A program made the position numbers and the translations under genes. This document shows positions 54,883 through 64,000 of a DNA stretch of 64,000 bases, in pieces; the stretch's first letter is position 1, and each line of letters opens with the position of its first letter. A model generated the notes under the pieces. It ran no database searches, was not told the DNA's origin, and was given only the letters and a program-made list of their open reading frames with translations. Origin of the DNA: Streptomyces sp. NBC_01260 (GTDB lineage: Bacteria; Actinomycetota; Actinomycetes; Streptomycetales; Streptomycetaceae); the NCBI RefSeq assembly GCF_036226405.1, contig NZ_CP108464.1, positions 1,364,001 to 1,428,000 of the forward strand, given 5' to 3'.

Positions 54883-55377
54883 ATGAGCAACCCGATGGAA
54901 GAGCACCTGGCCGAGGCGCTGGCCGAGTTCGAGGAGGCCCGGACCAAGCTGACCGAGGCCGGGGCCGCCGCCGCCCGGATATCCGCGACCGTCATGGCGA
55001 AGGACCGCTCCGTGGAGGCAACGGTCGGACCGCAGGGCGAGTTGACGAACCTGCGCTTCCCCACCGCGAGGTACCGGACCATGCCCCCGGCCCAGCTCGC
55101 CAGTGTGCTGATGACCACCATCGGATCGGCCCGTGCCCAGGCCGCCGGGCAACTCGCCGACGTGTACCGGCCGTTCGGCCCCATCCCCGGTCTCTCACCG
55201 ACCGGCGAGGGTGGCTTCCAGGAGCTGGACTGGGACACCCTGTTCGCCCCGCTCCGCGAGGAAGGGCTGCCGGTGCCCCCGTCGAAGGCGCCCACCCCCT
55301 CCTCCGGTGGCGCGCTGCTCGACGAGATCGTCGAAGATGACGACGCGCCCGGCACGGATGGGGGGTCGCAGCGATGA
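54883..55377 (+). CDS. YbaB/EbfC-like nucleoid-associated family protein
   Basis: A 164-aa protein with the YbaB/EbfC fold pattern: an N-terminal helix (MEEHLAEALAEFEEARTKLT), a central beta strand pair (SVEATVGPQGELTNLRFP) and a second helix (PPAQLASVLMTTIGSARAQA). A long acidic C-terminal tail ends DDDAPGTDGG. YbaB-like proteins adjoin many actinobacterial ESX loci, including mycobacterial EspL, where they stabilise effector partners. It overlaps the next gene by 4 bp. A chaperone-like role for the neighbouring Esx protein or the giant protein is likely (inference). Confidence 0.8.
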   Translation: MSNPMEEHLAEALAEFEEARTKLTEAGAAAARISATVMAKDRSVEATVGPQGELTNLRFPTARYRTMPPAQLASVLMTTIGSARAQAAGQLADVYRPFGPIPGLSPTGEGGFQELDWDTLFAPLREEGLPVPPSKAPTPSSGGALLDEIVEDDDAPGTDGGSQR

Positions 55378-55694
55378 GCGGACTCGACGTCGACACCGAT
55401 GGGCTCGACCAGAGCGGCGAGAACCTGGACCAGGTGGCCGACCACATCAAGCTGATCCGCGACGACTACCTCGACAAGATCACCTCGTACCACGGGTGCT
55501 GGGGCACGGACAAGTTCGGCATGACCTTCGCGGAGAAGTACCTGCCCGCCGTCGAGGACGCCAAGACGGGGATCACCGAGCTGAGCAACGCGCTGAACGG
55601 CAGTGCGCAGAGCCTGCGCGACGCCTCGACGGACTTCGGCAACCTCCAGACCGACATCACCGACTCGCTCGGCCAGCACTCCCGGAAGAGCTGA
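55374..55694 (+). CDS. WXG100-like Esx protein
   Basis: A 106-aa helical hairpin. The turn CWGTDKFGMTFAEKY near residue 43 has the Trp-Gly of the WXG motif in the relaxed form found on Esx proteins beside large effectors. The flanking helices are SGENLDQVADHIKLIRDDYL and VEDAKTGITELSNALNGSAQ. No clean YxxxD/E signal is at its C-terminus, so export may depend on a partner. It starts 4 bp inside the YbaB-like gene and ends 3 bp before the TTG start of the giant gene, so the three are co-translated. Confidence 0.82.
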   Translation: MSGLDVDTDGLDQSGENLDQVADHIKLIRDDYLDKITSYHGCWGTDKFGMTFAEKYLPAVEDAKTGITELSNALNGSAQSLRDASTDFGNLQTDITDSLGQHSRKS

Positions 55695-55697
55695 CCC

Positions 55698-58600
55698 TTG
55701 TCCCTGGAGTTCCCTCCCGACTGTGCCTGGCTGTTCGCCGCGCTGACCGGTGAAGTACCGCCGAACGGCGACGAGGACAAGCTGTTCGCGCTGGCCGAGG
55801 TCCACAAGGACCTGCACGGCAAGCTGAACAACGACATGAAGCAGCAGATCGCCGCTGCCCTCGGCTACACCAGCGAGAGCTTCGACGGTGACGCCGCCGC
55901 GATGTACCAGGCGGCGATGAAGAGCTTCATCGGCGAGGAGGGACTCAACTACTTCGACGCGGTCGCCGACCAGGCGCAGCTGCTGGCGACGTACACCCGC
56001 AAGGCCGCGACGCAGCTCCAGTACACCAAGTACATGATCATCGCCCAGCTGGTGGAGCTGCTGTTCGAGGCGATCGTCGCGGCGGCGCTCGCGTTCTTCT
56101 TCGGGGCGTCGATCCAGGCGTACCTGGCGAAGTGCGCGATCGTACGGTTCCTGATCCGCTCGTGGCTCGGGCGGGCGCTGATGACGCTGCTGATGCACCA
56201 GTTGATCAACGTGGGCATGGGCGTCGCGATGGACCTGCTGGTCCAGTGGTCGCAACTCAACAAGGGCACGCGCGACGAGTACGAGGGCGACCTGACCAAG
56301 GGTGCGGCGCTGTCCGGCATGATCCAGGGATTCCTGGCCGGACCGTTCCAGTTCCTGGGCAACAAGCTGGGCAAGAAGCTCGCCGACCTCTTCGGCAAGG
56401 GCGGCGGGAAGCAGCTGGGCAAGGAGCTCGACAAGGCGTTCCCGCAGCCGCCCGTGCAGGGTCCCAAGGGTCCGAAGGGTGCCGGGCCGAAAGCCCCGAA
56501 GACGTTCGGCGAGGACTTCGCCAAGAACTTCGCGAACGACATCCCCCACACCACGGGACCGGGCGGCAAGGCGGCCGGGGACAGGTTCGTCCGCAACATC
56601 GGTGAGACCTTCAGCAAGCACCTGGGCGGCGACAAGGCGGGAGCCGTCGGCCGCGACTGGGCGAGGACGCTGCTGGAGAACACCGGCAAGAAGGACCTCC
56701 CGAAGCTGCTGGACAACGCGCTCAAGCCGCTCGCCAAGGAGGGCAACGGGGCCCTGGGCAAGATCCTCGGCCAGGGCGCGGCCGACCAGCTCGGCCGGAG
56801 CGCGATCCGGGCGATGGCGCAGTCCGGGGTCCACGGCATCACCGAGGGCGTGTCCGAGGGGGCGCACGCGGCGGTCTCCGAGGGCTTCTACAACCTGTTC
56901 TTCAGCGACGACCACACGTTCAGCACCTCGGGCCTGACCTTCGGCTCGGGCATGGTGGAGGGGCGCGTCGGACACATACTGGAGGGCGCGGGCGACAAGC
57001 TCGGGGGCAATCTGCGCAACCAGACGCTGGAGGCCGGGTTCAAACTGCCCGGCGGCGGTCTTGAGACCCCGGGCGGTTCCACGGGCTACGAGTCCGGCGG
57101 CGGCACGGGGAGCAACGCGGGCAGCGGTCCGGGAGTGCAGTCGGGCCCGGTCACGGCGAGCGACGGCCTGAGCGATGACCTGAGCGACACCTCGTCGCTG
57201 CTCTCCACGGACGACGACGGCACGGTCTCCAGCACCACCGACAACTCCTCTTCCGTAACCGAGAAGTTGTACGACGACGAGGGCTTCGAGCTGCTCGACG
57301 TGTCCGGTCCCTCACGCGACGACCACGGCAACCTCGTCAGCGACGACGAGAACGACGGCACCGGTGAGGGCGGTGTCCAGCCCGTCGTGGCGGCGCCGTC
57401 GACGATGTCCCAGGGCACCACCGTCCCGTCCACCACGTCAGCGAACACGCCGGCCTCCACACCGTCCGTATCGCCGTCAGCGTCCGCGTCCTCCTCGCCG
57501 ACTTCCTCGTTGTCGTCCACTCCGTCCAACAGCAAGCCGAACACGTCGAGTTCAAACGATCAGACCACGTCCTCGGACATGAACAGCGCGTCGAACGGGC
57601 CGAACACGACCTCGACCTCGACGGAACCCACCATGGAGGAGCAGGCACAGGAGCAGGTCCAGGAGGAATCCTCCGCGGCCGAGGACCTGCACTCCGCACC
57701 GCAGACGCTCTCGCAGTCGGATACCCAGCTCACCCCCGCCGAGTCCCGCCTCGCCCCGTCCGAGAACTCCAACGATTCCGGCGAGTCCAGCGAAACCGAC
57801 GAGTCCACCAAGGCGACCGCCCCCGCCTGGACCAGCAGCCAAGCACCGCACACCGTCATCACCATCGACACCAACACCGACGTCCGCATGGACATGGACG
57901 ACGGCAACGAGAGCGACGGCGCTCCCGGCCCGAGCAATTCCACTCCGCCGCCTCCGCCACCGCCTCCGCCACCGAATGTGCAACTGTCCGACGAGGTAAG
58001 GCGGTTCGGCACCCACGCCTCCGAGGGCGTCAGCGGCGTCCACCTGGCGCCGATCACGGAGCAGGTCGCCACGGCCCTCCAGCGGCAGACGCTGACCACG
58101 CTGGAGACACTCACCGGCCCCCTCACCGAGGCGCAGCGCGCCGAAGCGCGCGACCGGCTGGCCGAACTGCTCTCCCCGCAGGCACTCCAGGACAACCGTC
58201 TGATGCTGCTCAGCAGGGACGGCCACCTGATCACCCTGGACGTCAACGGGCGGCCGCGCTCGCTGGCCGTACAGCTGCAACTGGAGCGGCCCAGGCCCTC
58301 CGCGCTGTTCGGCGCGGGCAGCCGTATGCCGCCGCACAACAACGAGCAGCGGCAGGCGGCCGCGTTCGACAGCACGTCCACGGCCTCCACCACCGCTGTG
58401 CGCACCATCTCCCTGAATCCGCTCTCGAACACCTTCAGCGTGATCAAGGGCTTCCTCACCGGTCTGCCCACCGCGTTGAGCTTCAACATCACCCATCAGC
58501 AGACGAGCCTGTCGACGACCGTGAGCAGCGCCGTCAACTCCACCAGCCTGCTGCGCAGTACGGAGCCGGCCAGCCCGTTCGACTACACCGCTCTCGGCCG

Positions 58601-61600
58601 GGTGCGGGAGGCTTCCACGCCCCCGTTCCAGGAGATCCCGCCGGACCGGGCGGGTGTGCGGGAGCTCGGCACGGTCTCCGCGTGGTTCCCCGAGCACCTG
58701 GCCGTGCCCGGTCACGGCACGGCGGACGGCAACGTCTTCCGCCAGGAGGACGCCGCCGGTTTCCAGACGCACCTGAACGATTCGCCGCTGTGGGTGATGG
58801 ACTCGATGTCCGACCCCGGCAGCCTGCTGCGCGAGGTGCGGGCCCGGTTCGGCGACCGGCTCGACAGTCTCGGGGCCGGGTCGCTGGCTGCCGTGGAGAA
58901 GTACTTCGGCGCCGAGCACCTGCTGGGGGCCCTCCCCCTGCAACGGACGACGGACGACCCCGGCGGCAGCACGGGTACGTGGTCTCCGGTCCTGCTGGAC
59001 AAGCGCGGCAACGCCGCCGGCGTGTTCAGGGTCACCGCGGAGGTGACCCGCCGCGAGGGCCAGGACATCCGGGTCGGTCCGAAGTACAGCCTGGAACGCT
59101 TCCTGGAACGTCAGCTGAAGACCGACTCGCTGGCGAAGGTGTCCCAGGCGTACAGCGTCGAGGGCGGATTCGGCGGTGTGTTCAACAGCAAGCCGGAGGA
59201 GGCGGACAAGTCGTTCCGGGACTTCCACCTGGGCGGCTCCGTACAGCCCAAGGGCGGCTACGGCGTTCAGAAGGACAAGAGTCTCGGCGCGGGCGCCACG
59301 CACGGGGTGACACACAACATCCGCACCAACGGCGGTCACGTGCTCACCCCGGCGAACGTGGTCTACAGCGTGGAGTTCATCGCGGCGGACGGCACACGGA
59401 CCACCCCCGAGGCGATGCCGGTGACGCCGGTGCGGCTCCGGACGCTCACCCCGCAGACCGCGCGGGGCGCCGTGCCCGCGGCCGGTGCGCAGAAGCAGGC
59501 GCCCACGGAAGTGACGCGGCTGGACGCCATCGGCCTCACCACCACCCCCCTGCGGGTGAACGGCGCGGGCATCACCGCGGTCCTTGAGCAGGCGCGCGGC
59601 TGGCTCAGCGACAACGGCTACCTGCCGAGGCCCGGCGGGCAGGACGGCACGCTCATGGACGAGCGCCTGGTCAAGGCCCGTCTGGAGAACCTGCGCAAGC
59701 TCTCCATGCTCGGCTCGCAGCACGGTCTGCTGGGCACCATGGACGAACTGGTCGACGGCGGCCTCGTCCTGCACTTCGGCAAGCCCGGGCTCGGCGGCGG
59801 TGTGGACCGCGTCCGGCTCCGCTTCACCCTGGACCGCGATCCCCAGGACACCACCGCCCCCACCCACGTCACCTCACTGAGCGATGTCCACCTGCCGAGC
59901 ATCAGCAGCCTGTCCGTGCCCGGAACCAGCCAGCAGTCGTCCGGCAGCTCCGGCACCTTCCAGCTGGGCACCCAGCTGACCGGTCTCGCACCCGGCCATT
60001 TCAGGGGCGCTCTCACCGGGGACTACAAGGGCACCTGGCAGACGACGGACACCTCGACGGCCGGGGCTTCGGTCTCGCACGCGCAGATGATCAGTACGAC
60101 CCAGCAGAAGACGGAGGTCTTCCGGGTCCCCGCCGTGTTCGCGGTCGAGATAACCGGTGGACCCGGTCCGCTGCCCGCCGGTCCGTTCACCTCAGCCGGT
60201 CAGCCGGTCTCCGTCGATCTGGCGGTGCCGGAGAAGCGCACCGAAGGCCTCCCGGAGGCGTACGGGGAGGCGGTGCTCCAGCCGGCAGGCACGCCGCTGC
60301 CGCCGGAGCAAGAGACGTTCCTGCTGCCCGACAGCTCCCTCGTCGACGTCGTACGCGGCAGCAAGCAGCTGTACGCGGCGGTCGACTCGATCCTGTCGGA
60401 CCTCGCGGCGCCCCCGGTGGAGGAGGAGTCAGCGCAGCAGCAGACCGGGCCCCTCGCGACGCAGAGTTCGCAGCCGTCGCCGATACCCGGTGCGTACCCG
60501 CAGGAGCACGCGGGCGACATCGAGCTGAACGAGCTGGGCAACGCCGGTGGTTCCGGCAGCGGCCCCATCCTGCCCGTCAGCACGCAGCACCCGGCCGGCA
60601 CGGAGCGTGCGGTGGCCCCGGCCAACGCCTCCTCGTCGTCGTCCTGGTGGGCGGCGGCGACCGGTGCCGCGAGGTCCGTCGTCGACTCGGTGCTGTCCAT
60701 GGCCACGGTGGTCCGGCAGACCGTGTCCACCGGTGACCGCTCCGACCAGGGCCTGCTGCTGCACGAGGCGCTGCACGCCCAGCTGACGCCCGCCGCCCTG
60801 ATGTCGCGCGCGCACCAGATGGTGAAGGGTGTCTTCGTCATCGACGACCTGTTCGTGCCGGGGGTGTCGGGCGGCACCGACCTGGTCGTCGAGGTACGGG
60901 CCGTGCTCAGCAATCCGCAGGACCTGGGCACGGTCCGGCAGTACGGCGAGACGGACCTCGGTGCCACCGACAGCGCCTCCCACCAGGTGAGCCGGACCAC
61001 CTCGCACGAGGGCGGGCCCGGATTCACGATGAAGTACGGCCAGAGCCGGGAGGAGGCCGAGCAGGCGGCCGCCGAGCCGTCCGTCACCGATGATCCGTCC
61101 GCGCCCGCCGCGGCGAAGCCGCCCACAGGCGGCGCGGGCGGCAAGGGCGTCTACGGGCGGGGGACCAGCAACTCGGTGACGACGTCGGCGTCGACCAACA
61201 TGACGCGGGTGCCCGTGGAGGACGGCACCCATCACCGGATCGGCGCGGACATCACGTACGAGGTGACGGTCCGCCGGGGGCACCGGCGGGTCTCGCCGCT
61301 GAACCAGGCCGCGGCCTCGGTGACGCGCACGGTCCATGTGCCGGGCGGCATCACGTTCCTGGCCACGGCCGATCAGCTTCGGCGGGGCGGCACGATGCTG
61401 GAGTGGATCGCGGGCGAGGAGACCGGGACGTCCCGCCCCGCCACCGCCCGGCTGCCGTACCGCTTCGTCGAGCACGGCGCGCTCGGACTCGCGGCGGTGC
61501 TGGAGGCGACGCCCCTGGCGGAGCCGCTCCCGGCCCCCGTCCCGGAGCCGGAACCGGCCCTGACCGACGGGAGCGACTCCCAGGAGCAGAGCTCCGCCGG

Positions 61601-64000
61601 GCAGACGGCCGAGGAGCCGGAGACCGCGAACACGGACCGGCCCCGCCCCACCACCAACGAGGACCCGCGCCGGCCCCATCTGCTGCGCGAGCGGCTCACC
61701 GGTCTGGTCGAGGAGCATGCGCCGGGCAGCCTCACGCCCGGCCACCGCAACTACGTACCCGGGCTGGCCCAGCGCATCGCGGACTACACCTCGCCCGCCG
61801 CTCTCGGCGCGCTGCCCGGCCGCGGCGCGGGCGGGCCGCTGAGCTTCAGCTTCCCGTACACCGGCGGTCCGACCACCCGTACCGTCACACTGCGGGTGCA
61901 CGGCAGGCCCGCGTGGACGAAGGAGCAGCTCCTGCTGGTGACCGGCCGGAGCGGCGACCAGGGTGCGGGGGTGGAGAACTACTCCGCCCACTCCCCCGCG
62001 AACGTCACCCGGAGCCAGGCCCGTACCACCCGCTGGGGCTTCTCGCTGCCGGGCAGCATCGTGGTGCCGACGTCCGGTGAGAACTCCCGCAAGGCGACGT
62101 TCAGTCCTTCCGCCGGCGGCTCGACGACCCGTTCGGACAACGTGAGCACGACGCTCACCGCCGAGGACCGGCTGTGGCAACGCGTCGAGGGCGGAAACGA
62201 GTTCACGCTCGGGTACGTGTTCACCGCCGACCTCCACATCGAGGGCGAGTCCGTGACCCGTCCGTCCGTGGACGTGCCCGGCCGGGTCACCCTGCGGTTC
62301 TCCGGGGACCACGCCCAGCAGCAGGCCCCGGCGCCCCTGCCGGAGAGGGAGCGGCTCGACTACGTGGTCGCGACCGAGGACCCCACCCTCTTCGGCCCGC
62401 TCGCCACGGCGACACCGCTGCGGCCGACCGGCAACGAGGTCGCGTACGCGCTCAGCAACCAGGAGGACCTGCTGCTCACCGTGCAGGAGCTGGCGCCCGA
62501 GCTGGCCGGCGAGGGCGTCGGCTCCGGAAGCTCGTCCGAGGCTGCGGCGGTGCGGCTGACCGAACTGCTGCACGGTGGGACCATCACCATGGACCCGGTG
62601 CGCGCGGCGGCCGGAGCGGGCGGGGCCGTCACCGGGACCGCGAAACACCCCCGGGTCACCCTGTCCACGCGGGTGTTCCGGCCCCGGCTGATCGACACCA
62701 CCAAGAACGTGACGGTCGACCGGGTACGGGTGACGGGCTTCAGTACGACCTCCGGCTCCTCGACCTCCCGCAGCAGCACCTTCACCCTGGGCGTGTCCGG
62801 AACCCTGAGCTCGAAGGGCGGCTTCGACTTCGGCGGATCCGTACCCCTCCTCTCGAACCAGTCCACCCCGGGCGGTCAGGGCGGCGGGGTGTCGGCGCTC
62901 GCCCGGCACTGGGAGAAGACCGGCACCGCGGGCGTGCCCGGAACCGACCAGGGACTGCGTACGTACGAGGTCGAGGTCGACACCGTCACCACGTTGACCG
63001 GCCCGACCGGGGAGGTGCGGTACGCGACGGGCACCGCGTTGCTGCGGGTGTCCGAACGCGATCTGCTGGGCCTCGGCGTGTTCGCCGAGGCGCACCGGGG
63101 CGAGGGGGTGTGGGACCTGTCGGCGCCGGACGTACGCGAACTGGCTCCCGCACAGGTCGCACAGCTGATCACCGCCTCCGGCGACGTGCTGCCGCCGGGA
63201 GCCGTGGTGCAGCTGTGGCTCGACCTGGGCCCGGACCCCACCCCGGCCGCCCGGATCGAGGCGCTCTACCGGGCGCAGTCCGTCGCCGAGGAGAGCGGGC
63301 AGACGCTGGAGCTGGCGCTGCGCGACGGCGACGGAACCCGTGTCTGGACCCTGGTCCCGGAGAGCACCGTGTTCCCCGACCGGAACGGCGCGCAAGCACA
63401 ACTCAACCAAGCACGCGAGCGGTTGCGCCTGTTCGAGGACGAGCACGGCAGACCGCCCGCCCCGGACCCGGACCCGCCAGAAGCGCTGCGGCGGGCCACC
63501 GCTGTCCGTGCCGCCGCCGAGCTCCGTCTGCACCGGGCACGGCAGGTGTACGCGGACCAGCAGCATCTCGTGACGGGCCTCGACCGTACGAGGCAAGAGG
63601 CCGGCAAGGCCCTCCTGGACGCGACCCGCATGCTGGAGTCCACCCGCGAGCGCCTCACCGCGGCGGCCCCCGGCCGGGGCGACGCCCTGGCCCGGCGGCA
63701 GACCATGCTGCTCGACGCGGTGGCCGAGCTGGAGCAGGCCGTCACGGCGTACGAGGATCTGGACGCGGCGGCCCGGTCCCTGGGTGAGGCGGACGCCGTA
63801 CTGGAGCGGGCGGCACGGGCCGAGGACACCGCGCGGCTGGAGCACCAGTGGCACGAGGCGCGCCAGGCCGTCGAGCGGGCGAACGCGCGGCACATCGAGA
63901 CCGGGGTCGAGCTGCTCGCGCTCGGCGCCGGGATCGCGCGGGCGCACCGGACGGGCGGTACCGGAGTGTCCGGTCTCCTGCTGCCGCCGCTCTCGGACCC
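55698..64000 (+). CDS. Giant WXG100-like/CpnT-N-terminal-type T7SS protein (3' end outside window)
   Basis: An open frame of over 2760 codons, starting TTG three bases after the previous stop and unbroken to the right edge. The start LSLEFPPDCAWLFAALTGEV opens a helical WXG100-like domain of the CpnT N-terminal type, with long hydrophobic helices around residues ~112-185 (YMIIAQLVELLFEAIVAAAL). A Ser/Thr/Asp-rich low-complexity linker runs ~460-760 and includes a ten-Pro run near 750. The middle (760-2550) contains several similar beta-rich modules with Ser/Thr-rich strands. Residues ~2560-2745 form a charged coiled coil. It has no transmembrane anchor at the C-terminus in view. The likely role is an exported polymorphic toxin or adhesin of the neighbouring ESX system; any C-terminal toxin domain lies outside the window. 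Confidence 0.8.
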   Translation, partial: MSLEFPPDCAWLFAALTGEVPPNGDEDKLFALAEVHKDLHGKLNNDMKQQIAAALGYTSESFDGDAAAMYQAAMKSFIGEEGLNYFDAVADQAQLLATYTRKAATQLQYTKYMIIAQLVELLFEAIVAAALAFFFGASIQAYLAKCAIVRFLIRSWLGRALMTLLMHQLINVGMGVAMDLLVQWSQLNKGTRDEYEGDLTKGAALSGMIQGFLAGPFQFLGNKLGKKLADLFGKGGGKQLGKELDKAFPQPPVQGPKGPKGAGPKAPKTFGEDFAKNFANDIPHTTGPGGKAAGDRFVRNIGETFSKHLGGDKAGAVGRDWARTLLENTGKKDLPKLLDNALKPLAKEGNGALGKILGQGAADQLGRSAIRAMAQSGVHGITEGVSEGAHAAVSEGFYNLFFSDDHTFSTSGLTFGSGMVEGRVGHILEGAGDKLGGNLRNQTLEAGFKLPGGGLETPGGSTGYESGGGTGSNAGSGPGVQSGPVTASDGLSDDLSDTSSLLSTDDDGTVSSTTDNSSSVTEKLYDDEGFELLDVSGPSRDDHGNLVSDDENDGTGEGGVQPVVAAPSTMSQGTTVPSTTSANTPASTPSVSPSASASSSPTSSLSSTPSNSKPNTSSSNDQTTSSDMNSASNGPNTTSTSTEPTMEEQAQEQVQEESSAAEDLHSAPQTLSQSDTQLTPAESRLAPSENSNDSGESSETDESTKATAPAWTSSQAPHTVITIDTNTDVRMDMDDGNESDGAPGPSNSTPPPPPPPPPPNVQLSDEVRRFGTHASEGVSGVHLAPITEQVATALQRQTLTTLETLTGPLTEAQRAEARDRLAELLSPQALQDNRLMLLSRDGHLITLDVNGRPRSLAVQLQLERPRPSALFGAGSRMPPHNNEQRQAAAFDSTSTASTTAVRTISLNPLSNTFSVIKGFLTGLPTALSFNITHQQTSLSTTVSSAVNSTSLLRSTEPASPFDYTALGRVREASTPPFQEIPPDRAGVRELGTVSAWFPEHLAVPGHGTADGNVFRQEDAAGFQTHLNDSPLWVMDSMSDPGSLLREVRARFGDRLDSLGAGSLAAVEKYFGAEHLLGALPLQRTTDDPGGSTGTWSPVLLDKRGNAAGVFRVTAEVTRREGQDIRVGPKYSLERFLERQLKTDSLAKVSQAYSVEGGFGGVFNSKPEEADKSFRDFHLGGSVQPKGGYGVQKDKSLGAGATHGVTHNIRTNGGHVLTPANVVYSVEFIAADGTRTTPEAMPVTPVRLRTLTPQTARGAVPAAGAQKQAPTEVTRLDAIGLTTTPLRVNGAGITAVLEQARGWLSDNGYLPRPGGQDGTLMDERLVKARLENLRKLSMLGSQHGLLGTMDELVDGGLVLHFGKPGLGGGVDRVRLRFTLDRDPQDTTAPTHVTSLSDVHLPSISSLSVPGTSQQSSGSSGTFQLGTQLTGLAPGHFRGALTGDYKGTWQTTDTSTAGASVSHAQMISTTQQKTEVFRVPAVFAVEITGGPGPLPAGPFTSAGQPVSVDLAVPEKRTEGLPEAYGEAVLQPAGTPLPPEQETFLLPDSSLVDVVRGSKQLYAAVDSILSDLAAPPVEEESAQQQTGPLATQSSQPSPIPGAYPQEHAGDIELNELGNAGGSGSGPILPVSTQHPAGTERAVAPANASSSSSWWAAATGAARSVVDSVLSMATVVRQTVSTGDRSDQGLLLHEALHAQLTPAALMSRAHQMVKGVFVIDDLFVPGVSGGTDLVVEVRAVLSNPQDLGTVRQYGETDLGATDSASHQVSRTTSHEGGPGFTMKYGQSREEAEQAAAEPSVTDDPSAPAAAKPPTGGAGGKGVYGRGTSNSVTTSASTNMTRVPVEDGTHHRIGADITYEVTVRRGHRRVSPLNQAAASVTRTVHVPGGITFLATADQLRRGGTMLEWIAGEETGTSRPATARLPYRFVEHGALGLAAVLEATPLAEPLPAPVPEPEPALTDGSDSQEQSSAGQTAEEPETANTDRPRPTTNEDPRRPHLLRERLTGLVEEHAPGSLTPGHRNYVPGLAQRIADYTSPAALGALPGRGAGGPLSFSFPYTGGPTTRTVTLRVHGRPAWTKEQLLLVTGRSGDQGAGVENYSAHSPANVTRSQARTTRWGFSLPGSIVVPTSGENSRKATFSPSAGGSTTRSDNVSTTLTAEDRLWQRVEGGNEFTLGYVFTADLHIEGESVTRPSVDVPGRVTLRFSGDHAQQQAPAPLPERERLDYVVATEDPTLFGPLATATPLRPTGNEVAYALSNQEDLLLTVQELAPELAGEGVGSGSSSEAAAVRLTELLHGGTITMDPVRAAAGAGGAVTGTAKHPRVTLSTRVFRPRLIDTTKNVTVDRVRVTGFSTTSGSSTSRSSTFTLGVSGTLSSKGGFDFGGSVPLLSNQSTPGGQGGGVSALARHWEKTGTAGVPGTDQGLRTYEVEVDTVTTLTGPTGEVRYATGTALLRVSERDLLGLGVFAEAHRGEGVWDLSAPDVRELAPAQVAQLITASGDVLPPGAVVQLWLDLGPDPTPAARIEALYRAQSVAEESGQTLELALRDGDGTRVWTLVPESTVFPDRNGAQAQLNQARERLRLFEDEHGRPPAPDPDPPEALRRATAVRAAAELRLHRARQVYADQQHLVTGLDRTRQEAGKALLDATRMLESTRERLTAAAPGRGDALARRQTMLLDAVAELEQAVTAYEDLDAAARSLGEADAVLERAARAEDTARLEHQWHEARQAVERANARHIETGVELLALGAGIARAHRTGGTGVSGLLLPPLSD

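Noticed and set aside
60429..63947. A 1172-codon minus-strand frame antisense to the giant T7SS gene
   Set aside because: The plus-strand frame is unbroken from 55698 to the edge and has coherent domains. The minus frame is compositional noise of high-GC DNA.

Overview
The window is about 72% GC with strong third-position GC bias, GTG/TTG starts, tightly packed 4-bp gene overlaps, mycothiol-linked families and a Streptomyces-style sulfur assimilation operon. It is most likely a chromosomal segment of a Streptomyces or a close relative. No rRNA, tRNA, CRISPR array, insertion sequence or phage gene was seen.

Layout. 1-5.9 kb: the cut-off 5' end of an AraC-like regulator, a VOC protein, a YihY/BrkB membrane protein, an AidB-like acyl-CoA dehydrogenase, a GAF-domain regulator and a GNAT acetyltransferase. 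5.9-15.6 kb: a sulfur operon. It begins with a 27-codon Cys-containing leader peptide ORF, then sulfite reductase, a 59-aa zinc ribbon, APS reductase (cysH), cysC, cysD and cysN, an SsuABC-like uptake system and a siroheme chelatase. Together these import a sulfur source, activate sulfate, reduce it to sulfide and make the siroheme that sulfite reductase needs. 15.6-22 kb: assorted enzymes (a DsbA-like nitroreductase relative, a TIGR03086-like protein, a ketopantoate reductase, an aldo/keto reductase, a lone ABC ATPase, DUF4440 and DUF1697 proteins) and a secreted subtilase.

22.2-23.9 kb: the most notable small system. A 26-aa precursor peptide ending in AWYLWY is followed on the minus strand by a short, atypical cytochrome P450. 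A perfect TTGACA promoter in an AT-richer island lies upstream, a stem-loop sits between the two genes, and a strong terminator follows. This is the architecture of an atropopeptide (tryptorubin-type) RiPP cluster.

23.9-38.5 kb: a sugar ABC importer, an APH-like kinase, a DEDDh exonuclease, a HEPN-type protein, glgX (with an in-frame TTA codon) and treY for glycogen-to-trehalose conversion, a degenerate P450, remnants of a dihydrolipoamide dehydrogenase and of an aminoglycoside-phosphotransferase-like gene, a DUF1707-FHA protein and a GNAT protein.

38.5-64 kb: a type VII (ESX) secretion locus. It contains a beta-helix/tandem-AAA+ (EccA-like) fusion, a mycosin that has lost its catalytic Asp and His, EccC (on the opposite strand), EccD, EccB, three small Esx/WXG100-type proteins, a YbaB-like protein, a 1016-aa protein with a PDGT-repeat array, and a giant (>2760 aa) WXG100-like/CpnT-type protein that runs off the right edge. 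No EccE was seen. The last two large proteins are the best candidates for the secreted cargo.
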